Assembly (NCBI GenBank): GCA_900472925.1
Contig: UCJU01000006.1
Location: 62,001 to 126,000, forward strand
Origin: Hyphomicrobiales bacterium
GTDB lineage: Bacteria > Pseudomonadota > Alphaproteobacteria > Rhizobiales > Rhizobiaceae
Length of the DNA: 64,000 nucleotides
Direction: 5' to 3'
Part shown: positions 10,538-21,163 of the stretch, piece by piece
Numbering within the stretch: the first letter of the stretch is position 1
Layout of the letters: every line of letters starts with the position of its first letter
Translations under genes and position numbers: made by a program
The notes under the pieces: model-generated
Database searches by the model: none
What the model saw: the letters and a program-made list of their open reading frames with translations, nothing else
What the model was told of the DNA's origin: nothing

Positions 10538-10567
10538 AAAAAGGCAGCGCGGACGCTGCCTTTTTGC
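10538..10567. terminator. Bidirectional terminator between the exporter and tyrS
   Basis: A perfect 12-bp stem (AAAAAGGCAGCG at 10538-10549 with CGCTGCCTTTTT at 10554-10565) carries a CGGA loop. A-runs on one side and T-runs on the other let it serve both convergent genes. Confidence 0.92.
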
Positions 10568-10588
10568 ATTTTTTAGTCTATTGAAGCT

Positions 10589-11842
10589 TTATACCGGCCG
10601 CACGAGAATGTGCTTCTTCTTACCCAGCGACAGCTTGATCACGCCATCTGCCGTAACTTCGCCTGTGCCGATGACCTGACGTTCATCCGACATGCTCTGG
10701 TCGTTGATCTTCACCGCGCCGCCCTGAACGTGGCGACGGGCTTCGCCGTTGGAGGCAGCAAGTCCGGCGCGGACGATCAGCGACAGCAGGCCGACGCCTG
10801 CTTCAAGTTGCGTCTTCGGGACGTCGATCGATGGAAGGTTGTCCGCCAGTGCACCCTCTTCGAAGGTCTTGCGCGCCGTGTCAGCTGCCTGCTGCGCATT
10901 CTCGCGGCCATGCAGCATGGCGGTGATTTCGGTCGCGAGGATTTTCTTGACCTCATTGATCTCCGAACCACCAAGCGCCGACAGACGGGCGATCTCATCC
11001 ATCGGCAGGGTCGTGTAGAGCTTGAGGAAGCGCGAAACGTCGGCATCCTCGGTGTTGCGCCAGTATTGCCAGAAATCATAGGCCGACAGCATATCCGGGT
11101 TCAGCCAGACGGCACCGTTCATCGACTTGCCCATCTTGGCACCCGACGATGTGGTCAGAAGCGGCGAGGTCAGCGCGTAAAGCTGCGGCGTGCCCATGCG
11201 GTGGCCGAGGTCGATGCCGTTGATGATATTGCCCCACTGGTCCGAACCGCCCATTTGCAGCCGGCAGCCGGTGCGCTTGTTCAGTTCCACGAAATCATAG
11301 GCCTGAAGGATCATGTAGTTGAATTCGAGGAAAGACAGCGATTGTTCACGGTCCAGACGCGTCTTCACGCTTTCGAAGGACAGCATGCGGTTGACCGAGA
11401 AGTGACGACCGACATCGCGCAGAAATTCGAGGTAATTGATATCGCGCAGCCAGTCGCCATTGTTGATCATCATCGCAGGCGCGGTGGCGGCGTCGTAGTT
11501 GAGGTAATGCGCGAACACCCGCTTGATCGAGGCTATGTTGCTTTCGATCGTATCGACCGTCATCAGTTGTCGGGCTTCGTCCTTGAAGGAGGGGTCGCCG
11601 ACCATGCCGGTGCCGCCACCCATCAGCGAAATCGGCTGGTGGCCGGTCTTCTGCATCCAGTGCAGCATCATGATCTGGATCAGGCTGCCGACATGAAGGC
11701 TGGGCGCGGTCGGATCGAAGCCGATATAGGCTGTCACGGTTTCCTTGGCGAAGAGTTCATCGAGACCTGCCTCATCGGAGATCTGGTGAATGAAGCCGCG
11801 CTCATCGAGTGTGCGGAGGAAATCGGACTTGAACCTGGACAT
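10589..11842 (-). CDS. tyrS: Tyrosyl-tRNA synthetase
   Basis: This 417-residue class I aminoacyl-tRNA synthetase charges tRNA-Tyr in the cytoplasm. It shows the N-terminal [14 protein letters not shown] segment (the HIGH-type motif as HVGS), the tyrosine-binding [12 protein letters not shown] block, the KMSKS-type motif as KMGKS, and a C-terminal S4 RNA-binding domain ([21 protein letters not shown]). Length fits bacterial TyrS. It shares a divergent promoter region of about 150 bases with anmK. Confidence 0.97.
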   Translation of the reverse strand: MSRFKSDFLRTLDERGFIHQISDEAGLDELFAKETVTAYIGFDPTAPSLHVGSLIQIMMLHWMQKTGHQPISLMGGGTGMVGDPSFKDEARQLMTVDTIESNIASIKRVFAHYLNYDAATAPAMMINNGDWLRDINYLEFLRDVGRHFSVNRMLSFESVKTRLDREQSLSFLEFNYMILQAYDFVELNKRTGCRLQMGGSDQWGNIINGIDLGHRMGTPQLYALTSPLLTTSSGAKMGKSMNGAVWLNPDMLSAYDFWQYWRNTEDADVSRFLKLYTTLPMDEIARLSALGGSEINEVKKILATEITAMLHGRENAQQAADTARKTFEEGALADNLPSIDVPKTQLEAGVGLLSLIVRAGLAASNGEARRHVQGGAVKINDQSMSDERQVIGTGEVTADGVIKLSLGKKKHILVRPV

Positions 11843-11990
11843 AACCTTTTTCTTTCTGGCTGGGTCTTCTGATCACTGAAATGCCAGTGAATGCCGCGCC
11901 ATTAGCATTGTTTTTTGAAAAATGCACCCGTTTGCGCCATGAATATCGGCAATCGGTAACGAGATGATTCCATCCGGCAGGAGAACAGCT

Positions 11991-13115
11991 ATGGGCGAGG
12001 TCAGAACGGCGATAGGGCTGATGAGCGGAACGTCCATGGATGGTATCGATATTGCCCTTCTGCGCACGGATGGTGAGTCTGTCGTCCAGCATGGTCCGAG
12101 TGGTTACTTTCCCTATGATCCGCAACTGCGCGCGACATGGCAAAAGTCGCTCGTCACGGCCAAAGCCATCCGGCAGCGCAACGAACGACCCGACGATCTC
12201 GGTGATGCCGAGCGCAAGCTGACGCTGGCGCATGCGGCTGCGGTCAAATCCTTTCTCCGCCGTCATGGATTGAGCGCTGACACCATCGACGTCATCGGTT
12301 TTCACGGCCAGACCGTGCTGCACCGCCCGGACGATGGTTTGACCGTTCAAATAGGCGATGGTCCCTTGTTGGCGGAGGAGACCGGCATTGATGTTTTGTA
12401 TGATATGCGCGCCAACGACATGGTGCATGGCGGGCAGGGTGCGCCGCTTATCCCGGTCTATCATGCCGCGCTTGCCGCCAATCTGCCCGCGCAGTTCGAA
12501 GCGCCTGCGGTTTTCGTCAATATCGGCGGAATCTCCAACCTGACTTACGTCGGCGAGGACGGCGCACTGGCAGCTTTCGATAGCGGCCCCGGCAACATGT
12601 TGATCGACCAGTGGATTGAGGCGCATACGGGCAAGTCTTACGACAAGGGCGGCGCGACGGCGGCACGCGGTGCGGTCGTTCCATCGCTGGTGTCGCGCTA
12701 TCTGGAAAGCCCGTTCTTCTCCGCCAACATCCGCCGTTCGCTCGACCGCTCCGACTTCATTCCGCCAGCAAAAGGGGAGGTGTCATTGGAGGATGGTGCG
12801 CGGACGCTGGCGCATCTTACCGGTGCGGCTATTCTCAAATCTGCGAGTTATCTCCCGGGAGTAGCGAAGACCTATGTCGTCTGCGGCGGGGGGCGGCTGA
12901 ATCCGGTTATTATGGCTGAGTTTTCCGAGCAGGCTGCGACGGTGGGCGCAAAGGTTATCGCTGCGGAGAAGGCAGGCTTCGACGGCGGGGCGATGGAGGC
13001 GGAGGCCTGGGCGTATTTGGCGGTGCGTTCGCTGCGCGGGTTGCCGCTGACCTATCCGGGCACGACAGGTGTGGGGGAGCCGGTGACGGGTGGGGTTTTG
13101 GTGATGGGGTCTTGA
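11991..13115 (+). CDS. anmK: Anhydro-N-acetylmuramic acid kinase
   Basis: This 374-residue kinase opens and phosphorylates 1,6-anhydro-MurNAc to MurNAc-6-phosphate during cell-wall recycling. Family motifs are [13 protein letters not shown] at the N-terminus (ATP binding), [17 protein letters not shown] and [13 protein letters not shown], and a C-terminal [11 protein letters not shown]. The ATG at 11991 was chosen because GCAGGAGA lies about 7 bases upstream; an in-frame ATG at 11964 lacks this and would add an unmatched extension. It stands alone, with no murQ next to it in the window. Confidence 0.95.
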   Translation: MGEVRTAIGLMSGTSMDGIDIALLRTDGESVVQHGPSGYFPYDPQLRATWQKSLVTAKAIRQRNERPDDLGDAERKLTLAHAAAVKSFLRRHGLSADTIDVIGFHGQTVLHRPDDGLTVQIGDGPLLAEETGIDVLYDMRANDMVHGGQGAPLIPVYHAALAANLPAQFEAPAVFVNIGGISNLTYVGEDGALAAFDSGPGNMLIDQWIEAHTGKSYDKGGATAARGAVVPSLVSRYLESPFFSANIRRSLDRSDFIPPAKGEVSLEDGARTLAHLTGAAILKSASYLPGVAKTYVVCGGGRLNPVIMAEFSEQAATVGAKVIAAEKAGFDGGAMEAEAWAYLAVRSLRGLPLTYPGTTGVGEPVTGGVLVMGS

Positions 13116-13169
13116 GTAATTTGTAGGTCGGCGGGTGGGGCTCACCCCCCTCTGCCCGTCAAAGACGTA

Positions 13170-13847
13170 TTACCTGATCCGCTTTGCCGCAGGCTCTGGC
13201 ACCAACTCACCATTCAGACGACGATCGAGATAATCTTCGCACTCGCCCATCAGCGCATCCACCTGACCGCTGAAGAAGTGGTTCGCGCCCGGCAGGGTGC
13301 GGTGGGTAATCAAAATACCCTTCTGGGTCTTCAGCTTTTCGACCAGAACATTGACGTCCTTCTCAGGTGCTACCTTGTCCGCATCGCCATTGATGATGAG
13401 GCCCGATGACGGGCAGGGGGCGAGGAAGGAGAAATCGTAGGTGTTGGGCTGAGGCGCAATTGACATGAAGCCTTCGATTTCAGGACGGCGCATGAGAAGC
13501 TGCATCCCGATCCATGAGCCGAAGGAGTAACCGGCCACCCAACAGCTTTTCGAGTCCGGATGCAGGCTCTGCACCCAATCCAGCGCAGATGCGGCGTCCG
13601 ACAATTCGCCTGCGCCATGGTCGAACTCGCCCTGGCTGCGGCCGATGGAGCGGAAGTTGAAGCGAAGCGTCGTGAAGCCGCGCTTCTGGAACAGATAGAA
13701 CAGCTGGTAGACGATCTGGTTGTTCATCGTGCCGCCGAACTGCGGGTGCGGATGCAGGATGATTGCAATCGGCGCGCTTTTTTCCTTGGATGGCTGGTAG
13801 CGGCCTTCGAGGCGACCCGCAGGGCCGTTGAAAATGACTTCGGGCAT
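13170..13847 (-). CDS. Alpha/beta hydrolase
   Basis: This 225-residue hydrolase has the short COG2945-like form. It shows HPHPQFGGTMNN near the N-terminus (oxyanion region), the nucleophile elbow GYSFGS (Ser of G-x-S-x-G), an acid residue in INGDADKVAP and a late His in GANHFF. No signal peptide is seen. A GGAG lies about 7 bases before the ATG. The gene diverges from the SUF operon, and the shared 213-base interval holds iron-control-like repeats. The substrate is unknown. Confidence 0.85.
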   Translation of the reverse strand: MPEVIFNGPAGRLEGRYQPSKEKSAPIAIILHPHPQFGGTMNNQIVYQLFYLFQKRGFTTLRFNFRSIGRSQGEFDHGAGELSDAASALDWVQSLHPDSKSCWVAGYSFGSWIGMQLLMRRPEIEGFMSIAPQPNTYDFSFLAPCPSSGLIINGDADKVAPEKDVNVLVEKLKTQKGILITHRTLPGANHFFSGQVDALMGECEDYLDRRLNGELVPEPAAKRIR

Positions 13848-13921
13848 ATGTACTCCGGTCGTGTTTTTCTGTTTCTAAACCTTTTCCATGCGCAAGAAGA
13901 CTTGACGCGGATGGTCAGCTT

Positions 13922-13951
13922 TTCTAAAACCCAGTTTAGAATTATTCGAAA
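13922..13951. promoter_or_regulatory. Candidate Irr (ICE-type) operator in front of the SUF operon
   Basis: Three half-sites lie in alternating orientation: TTCTAAA (13922-13928), TTTAGAA (13935-13941) and TTCGAAA (13945-13951). The last two form GTTTAGAA-TTA-TTCGAAAC, a 19-bp dyad with one mismatch that resembles the rhizobial Irr/ICE motif. A further TTCTAAAC lies at 13873-13880. Irr is the haem-responsive iron regulator of Rhizobiales, and SUF genes are known iron-regulon members, so the site fits the context. Binding is inferred. Confidence 0.55.
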
Positions 13952-14060
13952 CTTCGTGTGCTGTCTGCACTGTTGGACGTGTCATAAGGCAAGCACGACG
14001 GAAATTTCAAGGAAAATGCGCTTTGGCGCATCAATCATAGGTTAGACAGACAGTTTCCCC

Positions 14061-15230
14061 ATGGTGACGACAACGCGCACATATCTGGACTGGAACGCGA
14101 CGGCACCTTTGCTGCCCGCCGTCCGGGACGCGTTTGTCTCGGCCCTGGATATGTCCGGCAACCCGTCTTCCGTCCATAAGGAAGGTCGCGCCATTCGTGC
14201 TGCTGTGGAGGCGGCGCGTCGTGACGTGGCAGCTCTGGTCGGTGCGCAGGCGTCGCATGTCGTCTTCACCAGCGGTGCGACGGAAGCGGCCAATCTGGTT
14301 CTTTCGCCCGCCTACAGGATGGGCCGTTCAGCGCTTTCCATCGGCCATCTCTATGTTTCGGCCATCGAGCATCCGGCCATTCGTGAAGGCGGTCGGTTTG
14401 ACAAGGCCGATGTTAGCGAAGTCGCGGTGACGGCCGATGGTGTGCTTGACCTTGCGGCTCTTGAGACTGCGCTTGCCTCACATGATGTTGCCAACGGTCT
14501 TCCGATGGTTGCCTTGATGCTGGTCAATAACGAGACGGGCATCATTCAGCCCGTGGCAGAAGCGGCGCGTCTGGTTCATGCTGTTGGCGGTTTGCTGATT
14601 GTCGATGCCGTTCAGGCGGTTGGTCGTATTCCGGTTGATATCGAAGCGCTCGACGCGGATTTTCTGATTGTCTCCTCTCACAAGATCGGTGGCCCGAAAG
14701 GCATGGGCGCGCTCATCTCCCGCGGAGAAGTCATGATGCCAAAGCCGTTGATCCATGGTGGCGGGCAGGAAAAGGGGCGCCGTTCAGGCACGGAAAACAC
14801 ATCCGCGATTATCGGGTTCGGAACGGCTGCCGTCGAAGCCTCGAAGAATCTTGATATGGAAGCGCAGCGTCTGAGCGCATTGCGCCGGACGCTTGAAAAC
14901 GCAATGCGCGCGACTGCTCCGGATGTTATCATTCACGGCGCCGACGCCTCGCGTGTCTGCAATACGACATTTTTTACCCTGCCGGGCCTGAAATCCGAAA
15001 CGGGACAGATCGCATTCGATATCGAAGGTATAGCCCTTTCGGCAGGGGCTGCCTGCTCTTCCGGCAAGGTGGGCGAGAGCCATGTGCTGACGGCGATGGG
15101 GCACGACCCGAAGCTGGGTGCCCTGCGCATCTCGTTGGGTGCAGCGACCACCGAGGCTGATATCGAGAAGGCCATCGCGGCGTTTGCCAGAATTGCCGGG
15201 CGCCGAAAGCTGGACGTGCAGGCGGCGTAA
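14061..15230 (+). CDS. IscS/NifS-type cysteine desulfurase, first gene of the SUF operon
   Basis: This is a 389-residue PLP enzyme that removes sulfur from cysteine for Fe-S cluster assembly. It shows the class V aminotransferase fold start (YLDWNATAPL, SSVHKEGR), the PLP lysine in SSHKIGGPKG (about residue 212) and the active-site Cys332 in SAGAACSSGKV, the longer-loop IscS/NifS layout. It is a different subfamily from the sufS gene later in the same operon. In Agrobacterium literature the corresponding first gene is called sufS2. The gap to sufB is 180 bases and contains no other gene. Confidence 0.93.
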   Translation: MVTTTRTYLDWNATAPLLPAVRDAFVSALDMSGNPSSVHKEGRAIRAAVEAARRDVAALVGAQASHVVFTSGATEAANLVLSPAYRMGRSALSIGHLYVSAIEHPAIREGGRFDKADVSEVAVTADGVLDLAALETALASHDVANGLPMVALMLVNNETGIIQPVAEAARLVHAVGGLLIVDAVQAVGRIPVDIEALDADFLIVSSHKIGGPKGMGALISRGEVMMPKPLIHGGGQEKGRRSGTENTSAIIGFGTAAVEASKNLDMEAQRLSALRRTLENAMRATAPDVIIHGADASRVCNTTFFTLPGLKSETGQIAFDIEGIALSAGAACSSGKVGESHVLTAMGHDPKLGALRISLGAATTEADIEKAIAAFARIAGRRKLDVQAA

Positions 15231-15410
15231 GCCAAAAACAATTGCGGAAAGTCAAATTTCCGCTTGCCGGAGAGTGTGAAAAGCGCCATCCGGTCCCTAA
15301 ATAAGGCGTAACATCAAACGTTATGCTCGACCACGAATGAAGGCGGGTCTTCCGTCTTGATACGTTGACAAGCCACCGGACCTTGGATCCGGCGAGATTG
15401 GAGAACGACT

Positions 15411-16880
<1,470 letters not shown>

Positions 16881-16887
16881 CGGTTTT

Positions 16888-16916
16888 CGTCATCCTCGGG
16901 CTTGTCCCGAGGATCT
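16888..16916 (-). repeat. Palindromic repeat, left copy at the GIY-YIG gene
   Basis: This 29-base copy contains an internal 9-bp stem (ATCCTCGGG / CCCGAGGAT) around CTTGT. It is the exact reverse complement of 17284-17312 (29 of 29 positions). Confidence 0.9.
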
Positions 16917-16934
16917 ACGGCCGTGGAATGTAGG

Positions 16935-17276
16935 ATGAGCGGTTTCGTCTACATGATGTCCGACAAACCACGGGGTGTTATCTACACCGGTGTCACCAGC
17001 GATTTATCTGGACGCGTGTGGGAACATCGAAACGCGGTAAATAAGGGTTACACGGAGAAATACAGGGCAAAGAGCTTGGTCTGGTTCGAAACCCACCCGA
17101 ATATCGTACTGGCGATCCAGCGGGAGAAATCGTTGAAGCGCTATCTGCGTGAATGGAAAATCCGGTTGGTGGAAGAACTCAATCCTACCTGGCTCGACCT
17201 TTTCGAGCGCATCGACGAGATCGAAAATGCCTATATGCCGCATGAAAATACGCTGGCGTCGGGTAATTATAATTGA
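16935..17276 (+). CDS. GIY-YIG nuclease superfamily protein
   Basis: This 113-residue single-domain protein is of the small GIY-YIG group (COG2827-like). The GIY-like half is FVYMMS, followed by IYTGVTSDLSGRVWEHR with the Tyr and the catalytic-type Arg. Then come IQREKSLKRY, with the conserved Glu, and the family ending LVEELNPTWLDLFE. No DNA-binding domain is attached. The ATG at 16935 was chosen because the conserved domain starts there; an in-frame start at 16902 would begin inside the left repeat. It sits in sense orientation inside the SUF operon. A link to Fe-S assembly is unlikely; association with the flanking repeats is more plausible. Confidence 0.85.
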   Translation: MSGFVYMMSDKPRGVIYTGVTSDLSGRVWEHRNAVNKGYTEKYRAKSLVWFETHPNIVLAIQREKSLKRYLREWKIRLVEELNPTWLDLFERIDEIENAYMPHENTLASGNYN

Positions 17277-17283
17277 CGTGATT

Positions 17284-17312
17284 AGATCCTCGGGACAAGC
17301 CCGAGGATGACG
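17284..17312 (+). repeat. Palindromic repeat, right copy at the GIY-YIG gene
   Basis: This 29-base repeat is identical to the copy at 21645-21673 and exactly inverted relative to 16888-16916. The identity with the 21.6-kb copy extends to 33 bases (17283-17315 versus 21644-21676). Confidence 0.9.
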
Positions 17313-17390
17313 GAAGCAAATGTTGAGCGAAGCCGGTAGCACGGCTTACGAGGCGGTCCTTGAAACCGCACTACGAATAGGAACTGAAAC

Positions 17391-18146
17391 ATGCTTGAAA
17401 TCATCGACCTGCACGCGAAGATCGCAGACACCGAAACCGAGATCATCAAGGGCCTGAACCTGAAGGTTGCTGCCGGTGAAGTCGCCGCCATCATGGGGCC
17501 TAACGGTTCCGGCAAGTCCACGCTGTCCTACATCCTCTCGGGCCGTGAAGACTACGAAGTCACCTCTGGTGACATCCTCTATAACGGCGAGAGCATTCTG
17601 GAGCTGGACGCTGCCGAGCGTGCGGCCAAGGGCATCTTCCTTGCCTTCCAATACCCGGTAGAAATTCCCGGCGTTGCCACCATGCAGTTCCTCAAGGTTG
17701 CGATGAACGAGCAGCGCAAGGCGCGGGGCGAAGCTGAACTGACGACGCCTGATTTTATCAAGCGCGTCAAGGAAGCCGCTGGCGATCTGAAGATCGACAT
17801 GGACATGCTGAAGCGTCCGCTCAATGTCGGCTTTTCCGGTGGTGAGAAGAAGCGCGCCGAAATCCTCCAGATGGCGCTGCTGGGACCGAAGCTTTGCGTG
17901 CTGGATGAGACCGACTCCGGTCTGGACATCGATGCGCTGAAGATCGTGGCCGATGGCGTCAATGCGCTGAAGTCTCCTGATCGCGCCACCATCGTCATCA
18001 CCCACTACCAGCGCCTGCTGGACTACATCGTGCCTGACAGCGTCCACGTTCTTTACAAGGGCAAGATCATCCGTTCCGGTGACAAGAGCCTTGCGCTCGA
18101 TCTGGAATCCAACGGTTACGCCGACATCATCGGTGAAGCGGCCTGA
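17391..18146 (+). CDS. sufC: Fe-S cluster assembly ATPase SufC
   Basis: This 251-residue ABC-type ATPase powers the SufBCD scaffold and is cytoplasmic, not a transporter. It shows Walker A GPNGSGKST (about residues 36-44), the signature FSGGEKKRAEILQM, Walker B LCVLDETDSGLDIDAL and the H-loop VITHYQRLLDYI. The DETDSGLD variant is diagnostic of SufC. It is 245 bases from sufC to the start of the intervening insertion edge region near sufB, and 21 bases from sufD downstream. Confidence 0.97.
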   Translation: MLEIIDLHAKIADTETEIIKGLNLKVAAGEVAAIMGPNGSGKSTLSYILSGREDYEVTSGDILYNGESILELDAAERAAKGIFLAFQYPVEIPGVATMQFLKVAMNEQRKARGEAELTTPDFIKRVKEAAGDLKIDMDMLKRPLNVGFSGGEKKRAEILQMALLGPKLCVLDETDSGLDIDALKIVADGVNALKSPDRATIVITHYQRLLDYIVPDSVHVLYKGKIIRSGDKSLALDLESNGYADIIGEAA

Positions 18147-18167
18147 TTGGCTGGGAAAGGTGATGGT

Positions 18168-19439
18168 ATGAACATGCAAACCACAAAGCCGCTGACGCCT
18201 GCGGAAACCGCGCTGGCGGAAGCCTTTACCGCGAAGTTCAGCGAATTGCCGGGCGACGGCAATGTCGTTGCCGCGCGCGATGTGCTGTTCGATGATCTGA
18301 AGACCGGCGGATTGCCGACGCGCCGTATCGAGGCGTGGCACTATACCGATCTCAAGACCCTGCTGCGCAGCATCCCCGAAGATGCGCCAGCGCCGATGAT
18401 CGAAAAGCAGGCGCCGCTGGTTTCGGGCGCCCCCGTGGCTTACGTCCTCCATGGCAAGGCGATCGATGCCGAAGTCGAAGGCTTCAAAGTTGAAAGCTAC
18501 GCCGAAACTTTGCTGGATGGCACTGCCGCTGCGGCTCTGGTTGCCGCCAGCAAGGACGATGCCATCGGTCGCATCAATGGTAGCTTCGTGCGCGATGGAT
18601 TGTCCGTTGTCGTTCCCGATGATTCCATTTTCGTCAATCCGCTGGAGCTTCAGGTTATCCACGGGGCAGGGCAGGTGCATAGCCGCTTCCCGGTTCGATT
18701 CGGCAAGGGCTCCAAGGCCACCGTTATAGAGCGTCACCTGTCGGTGACGTCTGATGCGGCACTCGTGACGTCGGTCAGCGAGATCGAGCTTCAGGACGGT
18801 GCTGATGCCACCTACATTATCCTGCAGCAACAGGGTGCATCGGACACGCATCTCGGTCAGCTTCGCATCAAGATGGGTGCGGAAACCAAGCTGCGGCTGT
18901 TCGTCATCAATGCCGGTGGCAAGCTGGTTCGTCAGGAATTGCGCATTGATGTCGAAGGTGAAGGCTCTGATCTTTCCATTCGCGGCGTCAACCTGCTGGG
19001 CGGCGAAACGCATACCGATGTGACCATGGTTCTCGGCCACAACGTGCCGAACACGACCTCGACGGAAGTCTTCCGCAACGTGGTATTCGACCGTGCGAAA
19101 GGCATCTTCCAGGGCATGATCCGGGTTGCGCCGGACGCCCAGAAAACCGATGCCAAGATGGCCTGCAACACGTTGCTGATGTCTGACGATGGTGAGTTTT
19201 CGGCCAAGCCGGAACTCGAGATCTTTGCAGACGACGTTCAGTGCGGCCATGGTGCGACGGTTGCCGATATCAGCGACAACCATCTCTATTACCTGATGGC
19301 GCGTGGCGTGCCACGGGCAAAGGCACGCGCCATGCTGGTCAATGCCTTCGTTGACGAGATCATCGAAGAGCTGGAAGACGAACAGCTGGTGGAAGCGCTG
19401 GAAGGTATCATCGCGAACTGGTTGGAACATCATGCCTGA
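18168..19439 (+). CDS. sufD: Fe-S cluster assembly protein SufD
   Basis: This 423-residue SufB paralogue completes the SufBC2D scaffold. The N-terminal helical domain includes RRIEAWHYTDLKTLL, a hallmark of SufD, and the beta-helix ends in the SufB/D C-terminal block (CGHGATVADISDNHLYYLMARG). ATG 18168 was chosen because GAAAGG lies 7 bases upstream; the earlier in-frame TTG abuts the sufC stop. Its 3' end overlaps sufS by 8 bases. Confidence 0.95.
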   Translation: MNMQTTKPLTPAETALAEAFTAKFSELPGDGNVVAARDVLFDDLKTGGLPTRRIEAWHYTDLKTLLRSIPEDAPAPMIEKQAPLVSGAPVAYVLHGKAIDAEVEGFKVESYAETLLDGTAAAALVAASKDDAIGRINGSFVRDGLSVVVPDDSIFVNPLELQVIHGAGQVHSRFPVRFGKGSKATVIERHLSVTSDAALVTSVSEIELQDGADATYIILQQQGASDTHLGQLRIKMGAETKLRLFVINAGGKLVRQELRIDVEGEGSDLSIRGVNLLGGETHTDVTMVLGHNVPNTTSTEVFRNVVFDRAKGIFQGMIRVAPDAQKTDAKMACNTLLMSDDGEFSAKPELEIFADDVQCGHGATVADISDNHLYYLMARGVPRAKARAMLVNAFVDEIIEELEDEQLVEALEGIIANWLEHHA

Positions 19440-20682
19440 TCGCGAACGCGCCGTGGTGGCTGCCCCTTACGATGTCGAGGCCGTGCGCCGGGATTTTCCG
19501 ATCCTGTCGCGTGAGGTCTACGGCAAGCCGCTCGTCTATCTGGACAACGGCGCGTCCGCACAAAAACCGCAGGTGGTGATCGACGCCATTTCGAATGCTT
19601 ACGCAAACGAATATGCCAACGTCCACCGCGGTCTGCATTTTCTCTCCAACGCCGCAACCGATGCTTACGAAGCATCCCGCGAAAAGGTGCGTCGTTTCCT
19701 GAATGCCGGTTCGGTGGACGAGATCGTCTTCACCAAATCCTCGACAGAAGCGATCAATACGGTTGCCTACGGTTATGGCATGCCGAACATCGGGGAGGGC
19801 GACGAAATAGTCCTTTCGATCATGGAGCATCACTCCAACATCGTGCCATGGCATTTTATTCGGGAGCGTCAGGGTGCCAAGCTCGTCTGGGTGCCGGTGG
19901 ATGATGAGGGCGCGTTTCATCTCGAGGATTTCGAGAAAAGCCTGACGGAGAAGACCAAGCTCGTTGCCATCACCCATATGTCGAACGCGCTCGGAACCGT
20001 CGTTCCGGTCAAGGAAATTTGCCGCATCGCGCATGAGCGCGGTATTCCGGTTCTGGTGGATGGCTCCCAGGGCGCTGTCCACATGCCGGTGGATGTCCGT
20101 GATATCGATTGCGACTGGTACGTGATGACCGGCCACAAGCTCTACGGCCCCTCTGGCATCGGCGTTCTCTATGGCAAGGCCGACCGGCTGCGCGAGATGC
20201 GTCCGTTCCAGGGCGGCGGGGAGATGATCCTTGACGTGTCGGAAGACGAGATCACCTATAACGAGCCGCCACATCGTTTCGAAGCGGGCACACCGCCCAT
20301 CGTGCAGGCCATTGGCCTCGGTTATGCGCTGGATTACATGGAAGGCGTTGGTCGTGCGGCGATTGCCGCCCATGAGGCCGATCTTGCGGCCTATGCGGCG
20401 GAACGTCTGCGGGAGATTAACTCTCTGCGCATCATCGGCAATGCGCCGGGTAAGGGTGGTATTTTCTCTTTCGAGCTTGCGGGCATTCATGCTCATGACG
20501 TCTCGATGGTCATCGATCGGCGCGGCGTTGCCGTGCGTGCCGGCACCCATTGCGCGATGCCGCTCTTGAAACGCTTCGGTGTGACCTCCACATGCCGTGC
20601 ATCATTCGGCCTCTACAATACGCGTGCAGAAGTCGACGCTCTGGCCGAGGCGCTGGACTACGCCCGCAATTTCTTTGCCTGA
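19432..20682 (+). CDS. sufS: SUF-type cysteine desulfurase SufS
   Basis: This 416-residue PLP-dependent desulfurase donates sulfur to SufBCD. The PLP lysine lies in MTGHKLYGPSGIG and the active-site Cys374 in RAGTHCAMP, the short-loop class II (SufS/CsdA) layout. The ATG at 19432 overlaps the sufD stop by 8 bases, indicating coupled translation. No SufE homologue is seen in the window, so the sulfur acceptor is either encoded elsewhere or replaced. Confidence 0.95.
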   Translation: MPDRERAVVAAPYDVEAVRRDFPILSREVYGKPLVYLDNGASAQKPQVVIDAISNAYANEYANVHRGLHFLSNAATDAYEASREKVRRFLNAGSVDEIVFTKSSTEAINTVAYGYGMPNIGEGDEIVLSIMEHHSNIVPWHFIRERQGAKLVWVPVDDEGAFHLEDFEKSLTEKTKLVAITHMSNALGTVVPVKEICRIAHERGIPVLVDGSQGAVHMPVDVRDIDCDWYVMTGHKLYGPSGIGVLYGKADRLREMRPFQGGGEMILDVSEDEITYNEPPHRFEAGTPPIVQAIGLGYALDYMEGVGRAAIAAHEADLAAYAAERLREINSLRIIGNAPGKGGIFSFELAGIHAHDVSMVIDRRGVAVRAGTHCAMPLLKRFGVTSTCRASFGLYNTRAEVDALAEALDYARNFFA

Positions 20683-20694
20683 AGGATCAGGACC

Positions 20695-21078
20695 ATGACC
20701 ACCGAAACCACACAGCAAAAAGACGTCGTCACCGAGGCTCCGGCCAAGGTTTCCACAATCGCGCCGGACGAGTTGGCGCGTATCAGCGACGACGTGATTG
20801 CCGCTTTGAAAACCGTCTACGACCCGGAAATCCCGGCTGATATTTTCGAACTCGGTCTCATCTACAAGATCGATGTCGAGGATGACCGCATGGTCAAGAT
20901 CATGATGACGCTGACCGCACCGGGTTGCCCTGTTGCCGGTGAAATGCCGGGCTGGGTGGAAAATGCCGTAGGTGCAGTCGAAGGCGTTTCCGGTGTCACC
21001 GTCGAGATGACGTTTGACCCGCCATGGACACCGGACCGCATGTCGGAAGAAGCGCAGGTTGCCGTCGGCTGGTATTGA
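20695..21078 (+). CDS. DUF59/MIP18 family SUF maturation protein (SufT-like)
   Basis: This 127-residue protein carries a DUF59 (MIP18/PaaD-like) domain from about residue 25 to 105, with VYDPEIPADIFELGLIY and TAPGCPVAGEMP including the conserved Cys. The C-terminus DPPWTPDRMSEEA is typical of the family. Family members assist Fe-S transfer to target proteins. It lies 12 bases after sufS in the operon, and Agrobacterium papers call this position sufX. Confidence 0.9.
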   Translation: MTTETTQQKDVVTEAPAKVSTIAPDELARISDDVIAALKTVYDPEIPADIFELGLIYKIDVEDDRMVKIMMTLTAPGCPVAGEMPGWVENAVGAVEGVSGVTVEMTFDPPWTPDRMSEEAQVAVGWY

Positions 21079-21163
21079 GCCTTGATACCGGCTGGTGATG
21101 CGACTAGATTCAATCCATGAAAGCATCGGGCCTTGAACCCGATTGTTGAAGGAGAGTAGGCCC

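Larger units (their letters stand above)
16888..17312. mobile_element. GIY-YIG gene bounded by inverted palindromic repeats, inserted in the SUF operon
   Basis: A 425-base unit begins 8 bases after the sufB stop and ends 78 bases before sufC. Its two ends are perfect 29-base inverted copies of one palindromic sequence, with 5'-CGTCA at the left tip and TGACG-3' at the right tip, and a single GIY-YIG nuclease gene lies between. Two ORF-less pairs of related repeats in the same orientation occur at 21587-21673 and 53739-53815. I infer a mobile or formerly mobile unit. No target-site duplication was identified. Confidence 0.55.

Noticed and set aside
10610-11872. A 420-codon plus-strand frame opposite tyrS
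   Set aside because: It is a shadow of the unmistakable TyrS gene.
17346-19433. A 695-codon open frame on the minus strand across sufC and sufD
   Set aside because: It is antisense to two clearly recognised genes, has no family pattern, and reflects the lack of stop codons opposite GC-rich coding sequence.
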